This document shows, one piece after another, positions 16,259 to 25,800 of a stretch of DNA of 64,000 nucleotides. The translations under genes and the position numbers were made by a program. Position 1 is the stretch's first letter; every line of letters starts with the position of its first letter. The DNA comes from JACQGZ01 sp036004665 (lineage in GTDB: Bacteria; Sysuimicrobiota; Sysuimicrobiia; Sysuimicrobiales; Humicultoraceae), in contig DASYRG010000018.1 in assembly GCA_036004665.1 (NCBI GenBank), positions 9,925-73,924 of the forward strand, in the 5' to 3' direction. The notes below the pieces were generated by a model. The model ran no database searches and had not been told where the DNA came from. It saw only the letters and a program-made list of their open reading frames with translations.

Positions 16259-16508
16259 GGGAGCCCCGATCGAGCAGCCGATCGAACGCGCCGATGCGGC
16301 GCCGCACGCGGCCGGCGGCCCGGTCTGCCGCGTACACCACGAACGCCAGATACCCAAGGGCGCCGACGAACGCCGCGACAGAGGCGAGGAACGGGCCGGG
16401 TGGCAGCGTGGGATGGCCCTCCCAGGCTGCCCGCGCCGCGCCCCACAGCACGGAGAAGGTGTAGACGGCCACCGCGAAGGCAGCCAGCGACATCAGCGCG
16501 CGTCTCAT
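16251..16508 (-). CDS. Small two-helix membrane protein of the respiratory cluster
   Basis: 85 residues from ATG 16506-16508, which overlaps the cytochrome b stop in ATGA. Two predicted membrane helices (about residues 5-24 and 38-62) and an arginine-rich C-terminus (AGRVRRRIGAFDRLLDRGSRG). No family recognised. Tight coupling on both sides suggests co-assembly with the cytochrome b subunits. Confidence 0.6.
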   Translation of the reverse strand: MRRALMSLAAFAVAVYTFSVLWGAARAAWEGHPTLPPGPFLASVAAFVGALGYLAFVVYAADRAAGRVRRRIGAFDRLLDRGSRG

Positions 16509-17752
16509 GAGGAGGTCTCGGCCTCGGCGGCCTGCGGCCTGGGCGGCGGCGTCGCACGGACCGGCGGAGGGGGCGGCCCACGACGGAGCTGCCGGCGCCG
16601 CACCAGGAGGTGCCAGACGAAACCCAGCGACAAGACGATGAGCGTGGTGAGCAGGATCAGGGGCGGCTCCCGCTCGATCTGGGCGATGTTCCACATGATC
16701 AGCGTGGTCAGCGCGAGGAAGTAGAAGAGGGCGAGGGCCCCCAAAACCACGAAGAAGGGCCGATCCATCGGGTGGCGGGATTTGCTGCGGTCGAGGAAGG
16801 GGGCCAGCATGCCGACGCCGATGAGGAGGCCGGGCCCCAGTCCCGCCCAGAGCGGCGGCGTGTACTTGACGTACTGGTAGAGCGCCAGGAAGTACCAGTC
16901 CGAGAGAATGGGCAGCGGCGTCCGGTTGGGATCGGCCCTGCGCCCCACTTCAGCGGGAATCGCCCAGGCGGCGTAGAGGACCATCAGGAAGAAGACCACC
17001 ATCGGAAACCAGGAGGCGGCCAGACGCATCCGGCGCGCCCCCGACCCATGGCTGGGGTCCTGGTGGCGCCGCCGGTAGAAGTAGACCTCCATCCCGACGA
17101 GCAACAGGATGGAGATGCCGAAGTGCAGCGAGTAGAAGCGCGTGATCGTGGCCTGCCCGATCGCAGAGCCGCCCAGGAAAACGTAGGCGATCATCGAGCC
17201 GAAGGTGAGATTCCCCCCGATCTTTGGGATGAGGGCGGTGAGCTGATCCAGGTAGACCGGCACGGTGAGGATGGTCTTCGCCGCCCAGAAGGCCCGCTGG
17301 TTCCAGATCAGGAGGTAGCCGGTAACCCCAGAGATCATGGTCAGGACCAGCCCCAGGAAGAAGATCATCCAGGAGAGTTCCCCCGGGCGCTTGTACTCGC
17401 CGGCGAAGTACATCCGGTAGATTCGCAGGATGAAGCAGAGGAAGACCGCATCCGCCGCGTACTTGTGGAGACCGCGCACGAGGGAGCCCAGGGGGATGAC
17501 CAGTGCGCCCAAACCGATCCGGCCGATCTCTTTCGAGATCCGTTCGATCGAGTCATAGGCGCCGGTCGTCGTGGGCTCGTACCAGAGCATCAGGATGACG
17601 CCAGAGATGACGGTGACCAGGTAGAAGAAGTAGAGCATCGGCCCGAGCAGGTACAGGGGGTTATGCTGCTGGGCGGTCTTGGTCTCGTCGAAGAGGTCGA
17701 GGTGCTCCTTGCGCTCCCGCAGCCACTCGCCCACCGCGGCGCCGACGCCCAT
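16505..17752 (-). CDS. Cytochrome b/b6-type subunit of the Rieske complex, with two haem ligands replaced
   Basis: 415 residues covering both the N-terminal haem domain and the subunit-IV-like C-terminal domain (SDWYFLALYQ in place of PEWY). The first histidine of each pair is present (RGLHKYAADA and SLHFGISI). The partner 14 residues later is Arg in FILRIYRMYF and Tyr in GMEVYFYRRR. Surrounding sequence is otherwise well conserved, so this is not a frame error. Either only other ligands hold haem b, or the subunit is haem-poor and pairs with the second cytochrome b (14845-16041). Its ATG shares one base with the Rieske stop. Confidence 0.88.
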   Translation of the reverse strand: MGVGAAVGEWLRERKEHLDLFDETKTAQQHNPLYLLGPMLYFFYLVTVISGVILMLWYEPTTTGAYDSIERISKEIGRIGLGALVIPLGSLVRGLHKYAADAVFLCFILRIYRMYFAGEYKRPGELSWMIFFLGLVLTMISGVTGYLLIWNQRAFWAAKTILTVPVYLDQLTALIPKIGGNLTFGSMIAYVFLGGSAIGQATITRFYSLHFGISILLLVGMEVYFYRRRHQDPSHGSGARRMRLAASWFPMVVFFLMVLYAAWAIPAEVGRRADPNRTPLPILSDWYFLALYQYVKYTPPLWAGLGPGLLIGVGMLAPFLDRSKSRHPMDRPFFVVLGALALFYFLALTTLIMWNIAQIEREPPLILLTTLIVLSLGFVWHLLVRRRQLRRGPPPPPVRATPPPRPQAAEAETSS

Positions 17753-18438
17753 CAGGCGATACCTCCAGGCTCCACGTCCGTCACGACGATCTGGTTGCCC
17801 TCGATCTTATAGAGGAAGGTGCGCGGCGGGCGGGGCGCCGGCCCCGAGAGCACCCGACCCGGCTGCTGCGAATCGGCGGGGTCATAGATGGAGAGGTGGC
17901 AGGGGCAGGCCATCAGGGCGTGCTGCCGCTGCGGCGGCGGTTTGTACCCCCCATAGCCGGCCGTCACTTCCTGATAGTTGGAGACGAAGTTGTAGATGCA
18001 GCCCAGGTGGGGGCAGATGCGGCTGAAGACGATGAGATCCGATTCCTGCCCGACGAACTCCGGCTTGTTGATCTCGGCGGCCCAGCCCCAGGGCTGTTTG
18101 ATCTTCTGCGGCAGGCGGACGACGACACCCGGGACGTTGGCCGAGCGGAGCCCCTCCGGGGTGTACTGCGGGTACTTCTGGGTGAAGACGAAGTACTTGA
18201 AGTCCCAGGGCTTGGCCACCTCGTCCAGGTTGGCAGCGATGGCGGTCTCCCCGACCGGGAGATCGCTGGGTTTGGTCGGGCTGTAGAGGACCTCGAAGGG
18301 CTTGACGTTGGGTTTGAGCAGGCGCAGCAGTGGCGAGAGAAACCCGGCGATGGCGGCCAGAATCGGCACCGTCGTTAGGAAGCGCAAGAATCCGCGCCGG
18401 TCGAGGCGCTGCGGCTCAGTTGCCACCGTCACCACCAA
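17752..18438 (-). CDS. Rieske [2Fe-2S] protein, Tat-exported
   Basis: 228 residues. The N-terminus has a twin-arginine motif (DRRGFLRFL) and one membrane helix (TTVPILAAIAGFLSPLL), fitting Tat export and membrane anchoring. The cluster-binding boxes are CPHLGC (near residue 143) and CPCHLS (near 177), giving two Cys and two His ligands. It transfers electrons from quinol at cytochrome b to a c-type cytochrome. It lies between the dihaem cytochrome c and cytochrome b genes. Confidence 0.95.
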   Translation of the reverse strand: MVVTVATEPQRLDRRGFLRFLTTVPILAAIAGFLSPLLRLLKPNVKPFEVLYSPTKPSDLPVGETAIAANLDEVAKPWDFKYFVFTQKYPQYTPEGLRSANVPGVVVRLPQKIKQPWGWAAEINKPEFVGQESDLIVFSRICPHLGCIYNFVSNYQEVTAGYGGYKPPPQRQHALMACPCHLSIYDPADSQQPGRVLSGPAPRPPRTFLYKIEGNQIVVTDVEPGGIA

Positions 18439-18468
18439 AATCAGTGTACGGAGTGGGACTGAGACGAA

Positions 18469-19407
18469 TCAAGGCTGCTGTCCCCGGGGCGGCGTGTAGC
18501 GGTAGACGAACGTCCAGAGATAATCCACCAACGCCCAGATCTCGTCGACGGTGAGCTGATGCCGGGAGGGATCCCCTGCCGGCCGGTAGCCGGGCATGAG
18601 CCCATGCCCGTCGGCGATCCGGGCAAACAGCTCGGTCGGTTTGCGCTTGACCATAAAGTCCCGATCGACGAAGATTCCTACTCCCTGCTGAAGATTCCAC
18701 CCCCAGAGGGTGCGTCCCATCACCTGGCTGAACTCGCCGCCGCGCCCATCGCCGCGCGCGCCGTGGCACCCCGCGCAGGTGGTGCGGATCGGTCCCAGGC
18801 CCTCGACCGTCACCGGAAGCGCGCGCCCCTCATAGATCGTGCGGCCCAGCGCCACGTTCTGCGGCGTGGTGGCGAAGGTCCACTCGTAGAAGAGCACGTG
18901 CCAGCGCTGCGCATCGGTGAGGTAGCCGGCCATCCCGTCGTTGGCCCCATAGGCCGGACGCGGCCCGAACGCGGGCATCGCCGTGTGCGCCCTACCCAGG
19001 GTGACGGTCTCGAACATGCTGAAGGGGCTGTTCAGCCGCATCTGCACCAGGTTGTGGAAGTTGGCCGGCCGGGAGGGCAGCTTCTCTCCCTGCACCTCGA
19101 TCCCGAGCAGACGCATCGTGTCCGTGAACGGGTTCTTCTGCGGGGCCACCAGGCCTTTGGACAGCGGACCGTCCCCGACCCCCTCCACGCCGTGACACTG
19201 TACGCACCGCTGCGCGCCTTCGAAGACCTTCCGGCCTTCTTCTGCGGAGGGCATGAGCGGCCGGCCGGCCTCGTCGGCGATCAGCGGTTGGCTCTCCACC
19301 CGCACGTCCGGCAGATCGGTGATGCGCGGGGAGAGGCCCACCGTCGGCTGACACGCCGTCAGGAAGAGGACCCCGATGACCAGGAGGCGGAGGGATCGAA
19401 CGGGCAT
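18469..19407 (-). CDS. Dihaem cytochrome c lipoprotein
   Basis: 312 residues from ATG 19405-19407. A lipoprotein signal (LLVIGVLFLTAC) places it outside the membrane. Two haem c sites, CVQCH (about residue 68) and CAGCH (about 213), sit in two separate cytochrome c domains, each with a candidate axial Met (HTAMPAFG and GHGLMPGY). It is the likely electron acceptor of the Rieske protein and precedes it by 30 bases. Confidence 0.92.
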   Translation of the reverse strand: MPVRSLRLLVIGVLFLTACQPTVGLSPRITDLPDVRVESQPLIADEAGRPLMPSAEEGRKVFEGAQRCVQCHGVEGVGDGPLSKGLVAPQKNPFTDTMRLLGIEVQGEKLPSRPANFHNLVQMRLNSPFSMFETVTLGRAHTAMPAFGPRPAYGANDGMAGYLTDAQRWHVLFYEWTFATTPQNVALGRTIYEGRALPVTVEGLGPIRTTCAGCHGARGDGRGGEFSQVMGRTLWGWNLQQGVGIFVDRDFMVKRKPTELFARIADGHGLMPGYRPAGDPSRHQLTVDEIWALVDYLWTFVYRYTPPRGQQP

Positions 19408-19429
19408 CAGATCTCTCTTAGCCTTCCAC

Positions 19430-19909
19430 TCATCGCCGAGGACCTCCTCTCGATGCGGAGAGCGCCTCACGGACCTCGGCGCTGTGCCCGCGGGGGCGAA
19501 CGCGGCGAAAGATGCGCTGGACGCGGCCGGAAGGATCGATCAGCACGGTGGTGCGCTCGATCCCCCGGAAGATCCTGCCGTAGGCGGACTTCTGCCTCCA
19601 CACTCCGTAGGCGTTCGCGACTGCGTGGTCGGGGTCGGCCAGCAGCGGGAATGGCAGGCCGTACTTCGCGGCGAAGCGGGCGTGCGACGCAGACGTGTCC
19701 GGGCTGACGCCCAGGATCGCCACGTCGCGCTTCCCGAAGACCGCGTAGTCGTCGCGGAACTCGCAGGCTTCCGTGGTGCACCCCGGCGTATCGTCCTTGG
19801 GGTAGAAGTACAGCACGACAGACTTGCCCCGGAAGTCGGAGAGCCGGATTGTCTTTCCCGCGCCGTCTGGGAGTGCGAAATCGGGCGCGACCTGGCCTTC
19901 TTCGATCAT
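19430..19909 (-). CDS. bcp: Peroxiredoxin, Bcp/PrxQ type
   Basis: Thiol peroxidase of 159 residues. The peroxidatic cysteine lies in PKDDTPGCTTEACEFRD near residue 45, with the resolving Cys five residues later, the PrxQ signature. GVSPDTSASHARFAAKYGLPFPLLAD is also typical. It ends 22 bases before the cytochrome c start, so it may be the first gene of the respiratory operon. Reduction by bacillithiol is possible since bsh genes lie just upstream. Confidence 0.95.
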   Translation of the reverse strand: MIEEGQVAPDFALPDGAGKTIRLSDFRGKSVVLYFYPKDDTPGCTTEACEFRDDYAVFGKRDVAILGVSPDTSASHARFAAKYGLPFPLLADPDHAVANAYGVWRQKSAYGRIFRGIERTTVLIDPSGRVQRIFRRVRPRGHSAEVREALSASRGGPRR

Positions 19910-19928
19910 GAGTTCACCTTACCCCTTA

Positions 19929-21470
19929 TCAACGACGAAGCATGGCATCGACCAGCGCCTCCATCGTCTCCGGCGCAAAGAGAAAGAACGGATACCCGCG
20001 ATAGGTCGCGGCGTCGCCCGACCCCTTCCCCTCTTCCAGGGCGGCCAGCGTTTCCTCCGCCTCGGCAAGGGACCCGGCGAGGGAGGCGGAGAGCCGTTCA
20101 TTGATCTCGCGGATCCGGCGCGTCGCCTCGCGGCGCTCGGCGCGCCCCAGCGTGGGAGCCTCGAGACGGCGAATCAGCCGCCACTTCTCGTCCACGAGTG
20201 TCGTCTGCTCGGCGGTGGGATCGCGCAGGAGGCGATCCGGGTTGTGGCGCGCCTCCTGGATCTGCCGGGATAGGACGGCCCGCTCGGCCGCGCGATTCGC
20301 GGCGTCCTGAAACGGCAGGGCCAGCGTGGCCGATGCCGCGAGGTAGGCGGGCGGGCGGAGTTCAAGAAACTCGGCCACGACCGCGTCGGTGACCCGGTCG
20401 TACCGGGCGCCGCTGACGCCGTGGATGAAGAGGTCCGAGAGGAAGACCCGCAGGAAGGCGGTCAGGGTGACGGCCCGCGGGCGCACAGAGAATGAGGAGA
20501 AGGCGGCCGAGGCGGGATCATCGGGCAGAGGTCCCAGCGTGCCCGCGGGCGTTGACAGCGTCCGTCCGGACAGCGTCAGAAACAGACGCTGACGCCGGCC
20601 CTCTCTCACGGTCCAGAAGGGCAGCTCGACCCGGTCCTCCACCTCCAGGTCGGGGAACGGCTGCGCGTCGGTGCGAATGCGCTGCGCCGCGCGGTAGGCC
20701 TGAAGGTGGCGGTTGTGCACCGCGGCGAACCGCGCCGCATCGTGTGCCACGTGCAGGAAGAAGGCGCGGAAGGGTTCGGTGCCGGCGAGGAGGGAGATGG
20801 GCAGGTCCAACCACCGGCGTGGTCCTTCATGGCGCCTCCGCAGCGCGATCATGAAGGCGGCGAATCGATCGACCGCAGGCGGCGCGATCTGCCGGAAGGC
20901 CTCCCAGGGCGCGCGCACGGCGGGCTCTGGGATCGTCTGGAGGTGGCGGGCCACGCGCGCGAGGAACTCCTTCCATTCCACATCCGAGGGGGCCGCGTGC
21001 GCCTCGTAGGGTTCCTCGGGAGCCGCGCGCCGTAAGACCTCACGCCGGCGCTCCAGCCGGCCGAAGGCGCGCGTGGGCACGTCGGCGCCGGAGACTTCCA
21101 CCTCGTCGCTGTCGACGCTCAGCGCCAGCCCGGTCTGCCCTTCCCGGGCGAGGCGATCCAGCAGCAGGTACTTCACCCAGATGCCGGGATGGAAGAAGAC
21201 CGGCTGGTGCCCGGTGGCCAGCAGCAGATCTCCCTCCGGGACCGGCCCAGCCCCGAGCGCGGCCGTGTACCGCCGGGCCAGCGCAAGCGCCTCCTCCCGC
21301 GCCTGCGCGCGCCACTGGCCGAGGGCGACGCCGGCGATGGGAAGCGGCGCCGCGTCGAGAGAGGCTCGGTTGATGCGGGCCAGCGCCAGCAGGCCGGCCA
21401 GGTCAAGCCCCCGGGGCGCGAGGAGGACATCGCCCGAACGCTCCGGGATCTCCAGCGGGAAGTCGATCAC
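19929..21470 (-). CDS. bshC: BshC-like bacillithiol biosynthesis cysteine-adding enzyme
   Basis: 513 residues, near the normal BshC length. The conserved nucleotide-fold segment is LLATGHQPVFFHPGIWVKYLLLDRLA (about residues 83-108), and the C-terminus keeps the long helical coiled region with RGYPFFLFAP. The enzyme would add cysteine to glucosaminyl-malate, the last step of bacillithiol synthesis. The family is divergent in places. The next gene upstream, a BshB1-type deacetylase, supports the assignment. The first enzyme, BshA, is not in the window. Confidence 0.85.
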   Translation of the reverse strand: MIDFPLEIPERSGDVLLAPRGLDLAGLLALARINRASLDAAPLPIAGVALGQWRAQAREEALALARRYTAALGAGPVPEGDLLLATGHQPVFFHPGIWVKYLLLDRLAREGQTGLALSVDSDEVEVSGADVPTRAFGRLERRREVLRRAAPEEPYEAHAAPSDVEWKEFLARVARHLQTIPEPAVRAPWEAFRQIAPPAVDRFAAFMIALRRRHEGPRRWLDLPISLLAGTEPFRAFFLHVAHDAARFAAVHNRHLQAYRAAQRIRTDAQPFPDLEVEDRVELPFWTVREGRRQRLFLTLSGRTLSTPAGTLGPLPDDPASAAFSSFSVRPRAVTLTAFLRVFLSDLFIHGVSGARYDRVTDAVVAEFLELRPPAYLAASATLALPFQDAANRAAERAVLSRQIQEARHNPDRLLRDPTAEQTTLVDEKWRLIRRLEAPTLGRAERREATRRIREINERLSASLAGSLAEAEETLAALEEGKGSGDAATYRGYPFFLFAPETMEALVDAMLRR

Positions 21471-21484
21471 CGCGTCGGGCAGTC

Positions 21485-22162
21485 CTAGAGCAGGGCGTCC
21501 AGACTGGACAGCCCCACTTCCTCGCGGCAGACGAAGGGCTCGCCGTAGCGCACCCCAATCAAGAATCCCCAGTACCCGTTGGTGCGGCGCATCCAGTCCT
21601 CGATGGCGTGTTCCCCCGGACGATCGGTGCCGAACTGTGAGGTGTAGGCCCCCACCGCTCCCACTTTGCGCTCGAAGGCTTCGCTGACATCCAGGATGAA
21701 GGAGGGGCGCACGAATAGTTCGTAGTGCGTCGTCAGGAAGTGGTAGACGCGGCGGGGAAAGTGAGGCTCACCCCGTATCGTCGTCTTGGTGAGTTTGGCG
21801 TAGAACCGCGCCGCTTCGGCCAGCGCCGCGCCGGCGACGTGGTCGGGATGGGCGTCCACCCAGTAGGGAACGAAGAGCAGGTCGGGCCGCACCTCCCGGA
21901 TCACCTCCGCCACCACTCTCCGGTTCTCGATCGTATCCGCGAGTTCGCGGTTGGGCAGAGGCAGCGTGATCCTCCGCGAGACCCCCAGGATGCGGGCCGC
22001 CGCCGAGGCCTCCTCGGCGCGGCGTTCGGGGCTGCCCCGGGGCGTAGGTTCCCCGTTGGTGAGGTCGCAGATCGTCACCTCGTGCCCCTGGGCGAGGAAC
22101 GTGATGATCGCCCCGCCCATCCCGATCTCGACGTCGTCGGGATGCGGGCCTATCGCGAGGAT
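21485..22162 (-). CDS. bshB1: BshB1-type PIG-L/LmbE deacetylase, start codon non-canonical
   Basis: Zinc deacetylase acting on N-acetylglucosaminyl-malate in bacillithiol synthesis. Motifs: GPHPDDVEIGMGG with the zinc HPDD, LPNRELADTIENR, and YWVDAHPDHVAGA. The first ATG (22118-22120) lies after the HPDD motif, so translation must start earlier. Upstream in frame there is no ATG, GTG or TTG before a TGA; candidates are ATC (22160-22162) or ACG (22172-22174), the latter 6 bases after GGAGGTG. I placed the start at the ATC. It overlaps the end of the glycosyltransferase gene by about 13 bases. Confidence 0.8.
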   Translation of the reverse strand: MLAIGPHPDDVEIGMGGAIITFLAQGHEVTICDLTNGEPTPRGSPERRAEEASAAARILGVSRRITLPLPNRELADTIENRRVVAEVIREVRPDLLFVPYWVDAHPDHVAGAALAEAARFYAKLTKTTIRGEPHFPRRVYHFLTTHYELFVRPSFILDVSEAFERKVGAVGAYTSQFGTDRPGEHAIEDWMRRTNGYWGFLIGVRYGEPFVCREEVGLSSLDALL

Positions 22163-22875
22163 ACGAGTTCCCGTTCCAACACCTCCCGGTAGTAGCGGCG
22201 GCGCTCCCCGGCGTCATCCAGCCCGCCCCAGAAGCGGCGCAGCGGGTTCTTGTAGATCCGCGGCACCGGCAGTTCCTTCACGCGCAGGGCCAGCCGCGCC
22301 GCCTGGATCCACACCTGCAGCGGCATACCGTAGCCCGGCTCAGTCAGCCTCATGTCCGCCAGGGCTGCGGTCCGGTATGCCTTGAACCCGCACCACGCGT
22401 CCGTCAGCGGGTACCCGGTGAGCTCACGCAGCCGTTCGGTGGTCTCGCGGTTGATCGCCACCCGGTCCGGCGGCGCCGGATCGCCGCCAGAGTCAGGATC
22501 GAGGTAGCGGCTGCCCGAGACGATGTCGGCGTCGGAAAGGGCGGCCAGGAACTGGGGGATCTGGCGCGGTTCGTGTTGGGCGTCGCAGTCGATGGTCACG
22601 ACGGCCTCATAGCCGTGCCCGATCGCGTAGGCGAACCCATCAATGAGGGCGGCGCCGTAGCCGCGGTTCTCGCCGTGCGTGATGACGGCCAGGCGGCGCT
22701 GGCGCGCCGCTTCCGCCTTCAGGATCGCCCCGGACCGGTCGGTCGAGCCGTCGTCGACTACCAGGACGTCCGCCTCCGGGACGGCCCGTCGCACCTCCGC
22801 GAGGACCGCGGCGACCGTGGCGTCTTCGTTGAACAGCGGGATCAGCACGAGGGCGCCTCCGGTCCCTTCGCTCAC
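22150..22875 (-). CDS. Family 2 glycosyltransferase (dolichyl-phosphate mannose synthase-like)
   Basis: 241 residues with GT-A motifs LVLIPLFNEDATVAAVL, VLVVDDGSTDRSG, the NRGYGAALIDGF loop and VVTIDCDAQHEPRQI (DxD-like metal site). No C-terminal membrane helices are seen, so it is the short soluble type. It probably moves a sugar from an NDP-sugar to a lipid carrier. The start overlaps the cyclase gene by 4 bases (ATGA). Confidence 0.88.
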   Translation of the reverse strand: MSEGTGGALVLIPLFNEDATVAAVLAEVRRAVPEADVLVVDDGSTDRSGAILKAEAARQRRLAVITHGENRGYGAALIDGFAYAIGHGYEAVVTIDCDAQHEPRQIPQFLAALSDADIVSGSRYLDPDSGGDPAPPDRVAINRETTERLRELTGYPLTDAWCGFKAYRTAALADMRLTEPGYGMPLQVWIQAARLALRVKELPVPRIYKNPLRRFWGGLDDAGERRRYYREVLERELVSSR

Positions 22876-25800
22876 GTGGGTACCATCTCCAGCTTCGTGT
22901 CGATCTCGTCGACGAACTTGCTCGCCCCCATCTGCGCGAAGAGATCCCGGGACCGTTGCAGGATCGGCCGGGCGCGGGCCGCCTGGCCGAGGAGAAGCAG
23001 CGCCTCCCCGTAGCGCAGCAGCGAGAGGGCGTGGTCGATGCGGTACTCCTTGGCCTCCAGGATCGCGAGGCCCCGACGGAAGAGCGCCTCCGCCTCCTCC
23101 CCCCTCCCCTGTGCTGCCCGCACCTTGGCGAGCGTGGCCAGGACCGTCGCCGTGGTAATCTGGTCGGTCTCCGCCACGATCCCCTCCGCCTGCTCCGCGT
23201 ACTCGGCGGCGCTGAGCAGATCGCCGCGGGCCAGCGACACATCCGCCAGACCGCGCAGGGTATTTTCGCTCTCCTCGCCGGCGTTCTCTCGATAGATAGT
23301 CCGGGCCGCCTGCAATTCCCGCTCCGCCTCATCGATCCGCCCGTAGCGGAGGTGGTGCATGCCCAGGTGCCGGCGCACGGCGGCCTGACCCAGGGCGTCC
23401 CCGAGCTTTTGCAGGATCCCGATCGCCTCGTCGTGCAGCCGCACGGACTCGGGAGAATCCCCCGTGAGGTGGGCCAGGATGGCCAGACCCATCAAGGAGC
23501 GGACCTCGCTGGTGCGCTCGTTGTGGCGCCGGGACAGCTCGAGCGCTTCGGTAAGGGTACTCCGGCTTTCGGCAAGATCGCCGCTGTTGATGGCGCTGCG
23601 GCCCAGGCGCGCCAGCGTGCGGGCGATGCCCTGGCCGTCGCCGAGGGCGCGGTAGAGCTCGAGCGCCTTGCTGTACGCCTTCTGCGCCCGGGTGAGTTTG
23701 TCGCGCAGGTTCTCCGTGATCGCCCCCAGGATCTCGAGGGCCTCCGCCTCTCCCTGCCGGTCGTCCAGCCGGTGGAAGAGCTCCTGGGCGTGCTGCAGCG
23801 CCTCATCGGCGGGACCGAGGCGTCCATGCATGTACTCGGCGAAGGCCCGGTTGAGCCAGGCCCGCGCGAGCAAATCCTCGCGGCCGAGACCCGGAGCGTA
23901 CTGGAGGACGGTTTCGGTGTCCTCCGTCACGATGTCGGGCAGGTTCATCCACTTCACGGCCTCGGTGCGGCTTGTCAGCAGTTCCAGCAGCAGCGCGCGG
24001 TCGCCCTCCAGCCCCGCATTGCGCAGCACGGCCAGGGCGCGTTCGAAGAGCCGCCGCGCCTCAGGGAGCGTGCCCAGCCCTCTGGCGCGGGCTCCCGCGG
24101 CCCACAGCGCCCCGATGGCGGTGCGGGCCAGCTCCGGCGCGCGGTCGCCCGTTTCGAAGCGGTAGCGCCAGGCCTGCTCGTAATGGTGCGCCAGAACCTC
24201 CAGGAACTTCTCAGCCGTCTCGGCGGCGGTGGCCTCCAACCAGCGAGCGAAACGCAGGTGGTTGACGCTACGAGCTGCCTTGGGCAGCGAGCCGTAGGCG
24301 ACCTCTCGAATGAGCGCATGCTTGAAGGTAAACTCCCGCTCCCCCGCCAGAGAGGAACCCGGGCGCTCCTCCACCAGTTCCCGCTCCTGCAGCCGCTCCA
24401 GGGCGGCGGTCGCCTCAGGGGGATTGAGGCCGTCCGCGGCCACGAGCGCTCCCAGCCAGAAGATCCGCCCCGCCACCGAGGCCTCTTGAATCACCCGTTT
24501 CTCGAGAGCCGGCAGCAGGTCCAGGCGCGAGGCCAGCAGGCCATGGATGGTATCGGGGATGCGGATCTCGCTGGGGCGCTCGGCCCACCGCCAGCCGCTC
24601 TCGCCGCGCACCAGGCCGCCGACCTCGACGTCCATGAGCATACGCAGGATCTCCTCGATGAAGAACGGGTTCCCCTCGGCCTTGGCCACGATGGCGTCGC
24701 GCACGTCGGTCGGCGCCGCCTCGCCGCTGAGCAGCTCGCTGATCAGCCGGCGGCTCATCCCCGGCGGCAGCGGCGAGAGAGAGACGGCGGTGTAGTTGCG
24801 GATGCGCGCGCCCCAATCCGGATGGCGTTCCAGCAGCTCCGGGCGCGCCAGGCACATCGTGAGCACGGGCGCCTCGAGGCCGCGGAGGGCCACGGACTCC
24901 ACGAGGTCAAGGAGGCTCTCTTCCGCCCAGTGCAGGTCCTCGAAGATGAGCAACAAGGCGGCGGACTGCGCCTTGGCCATCAGGAAGGCGCGAAACGACC
25001 GCCGCACCGCCTCCCCCGCGGCCTGCCGCTCGCCGACCAGCGGGTCACGCGCGGGGCCGGCCCGGCTCTCCACCGCGTCCTTCAGCGCCGCCAGGCGTTC
25101 CCGCCAGCGAGCCTCGAAGGCGCTGGAGGTCTCCACTCCGAGCACGGTGGCCAGGTCGGCGGCGACCTGCTCGCTCTCGGCGCGCCCCAGGACCGGTTCG
25201 CAGACCCGGAGAATCCCGCGGCGCAGTTTCTCGCCGACCGTGCGCGCGCTGTCGGTATCCTGGATGCCGCACTCCTGCTTCAACATCTCCGCCAGCGGCC
25301 AGTAGGTCAGCCCTTCGCCGTAGGCCGGACAGCGCCCCCGCAGCCCCTGCGGCGGCGCCCCTGTCCGTCCTAGCGCGGCCACCAGTTCCTCGACCAGGCG
25401 GGTCTTGCCGACCCCGGCGGCCCCGATCACCGTCACGAGGTGATGGCGCCGGCCGTCAGTGACGCGCCGGTAGAGCGCCTGGAGGAACTGCACCTCGTCA
25501 TCGCGGCCCACCATCGGCGCCCGCAGCCGCTTCCCCGTCGGCCCCGCGGCCAGCGCGAGCACCTGCCAGCGCGGGAGGTCGGCGAAGTCGCCCCCGCCGG
25601 CACGGGGCAGCGCGGCGAACTCGACGACCGTGCGAGTAGCCAGATAGGTCCGTTCGTCGGTGACGATCCCCTCCGGCGGCGCCTGTTGTTGCAGGCGGGC
25701 GGCCAGGTTCACCACCTCCCCCGTGACCATGAACTGGCCCGTGGCGGCGGCCCGCGGATCGGCCACGACCTCGCCGGTGCTGATGCCGATGCGCAGCCGC

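Noticed and set aside
22956..25373. 805-codon open frame on the plus strand
   Set aside because: It is the antisense shadow of the cyclase/ATPase/TPR gene; composition is Arg/His/Gly/Pro-rich and no domain is recognisable.
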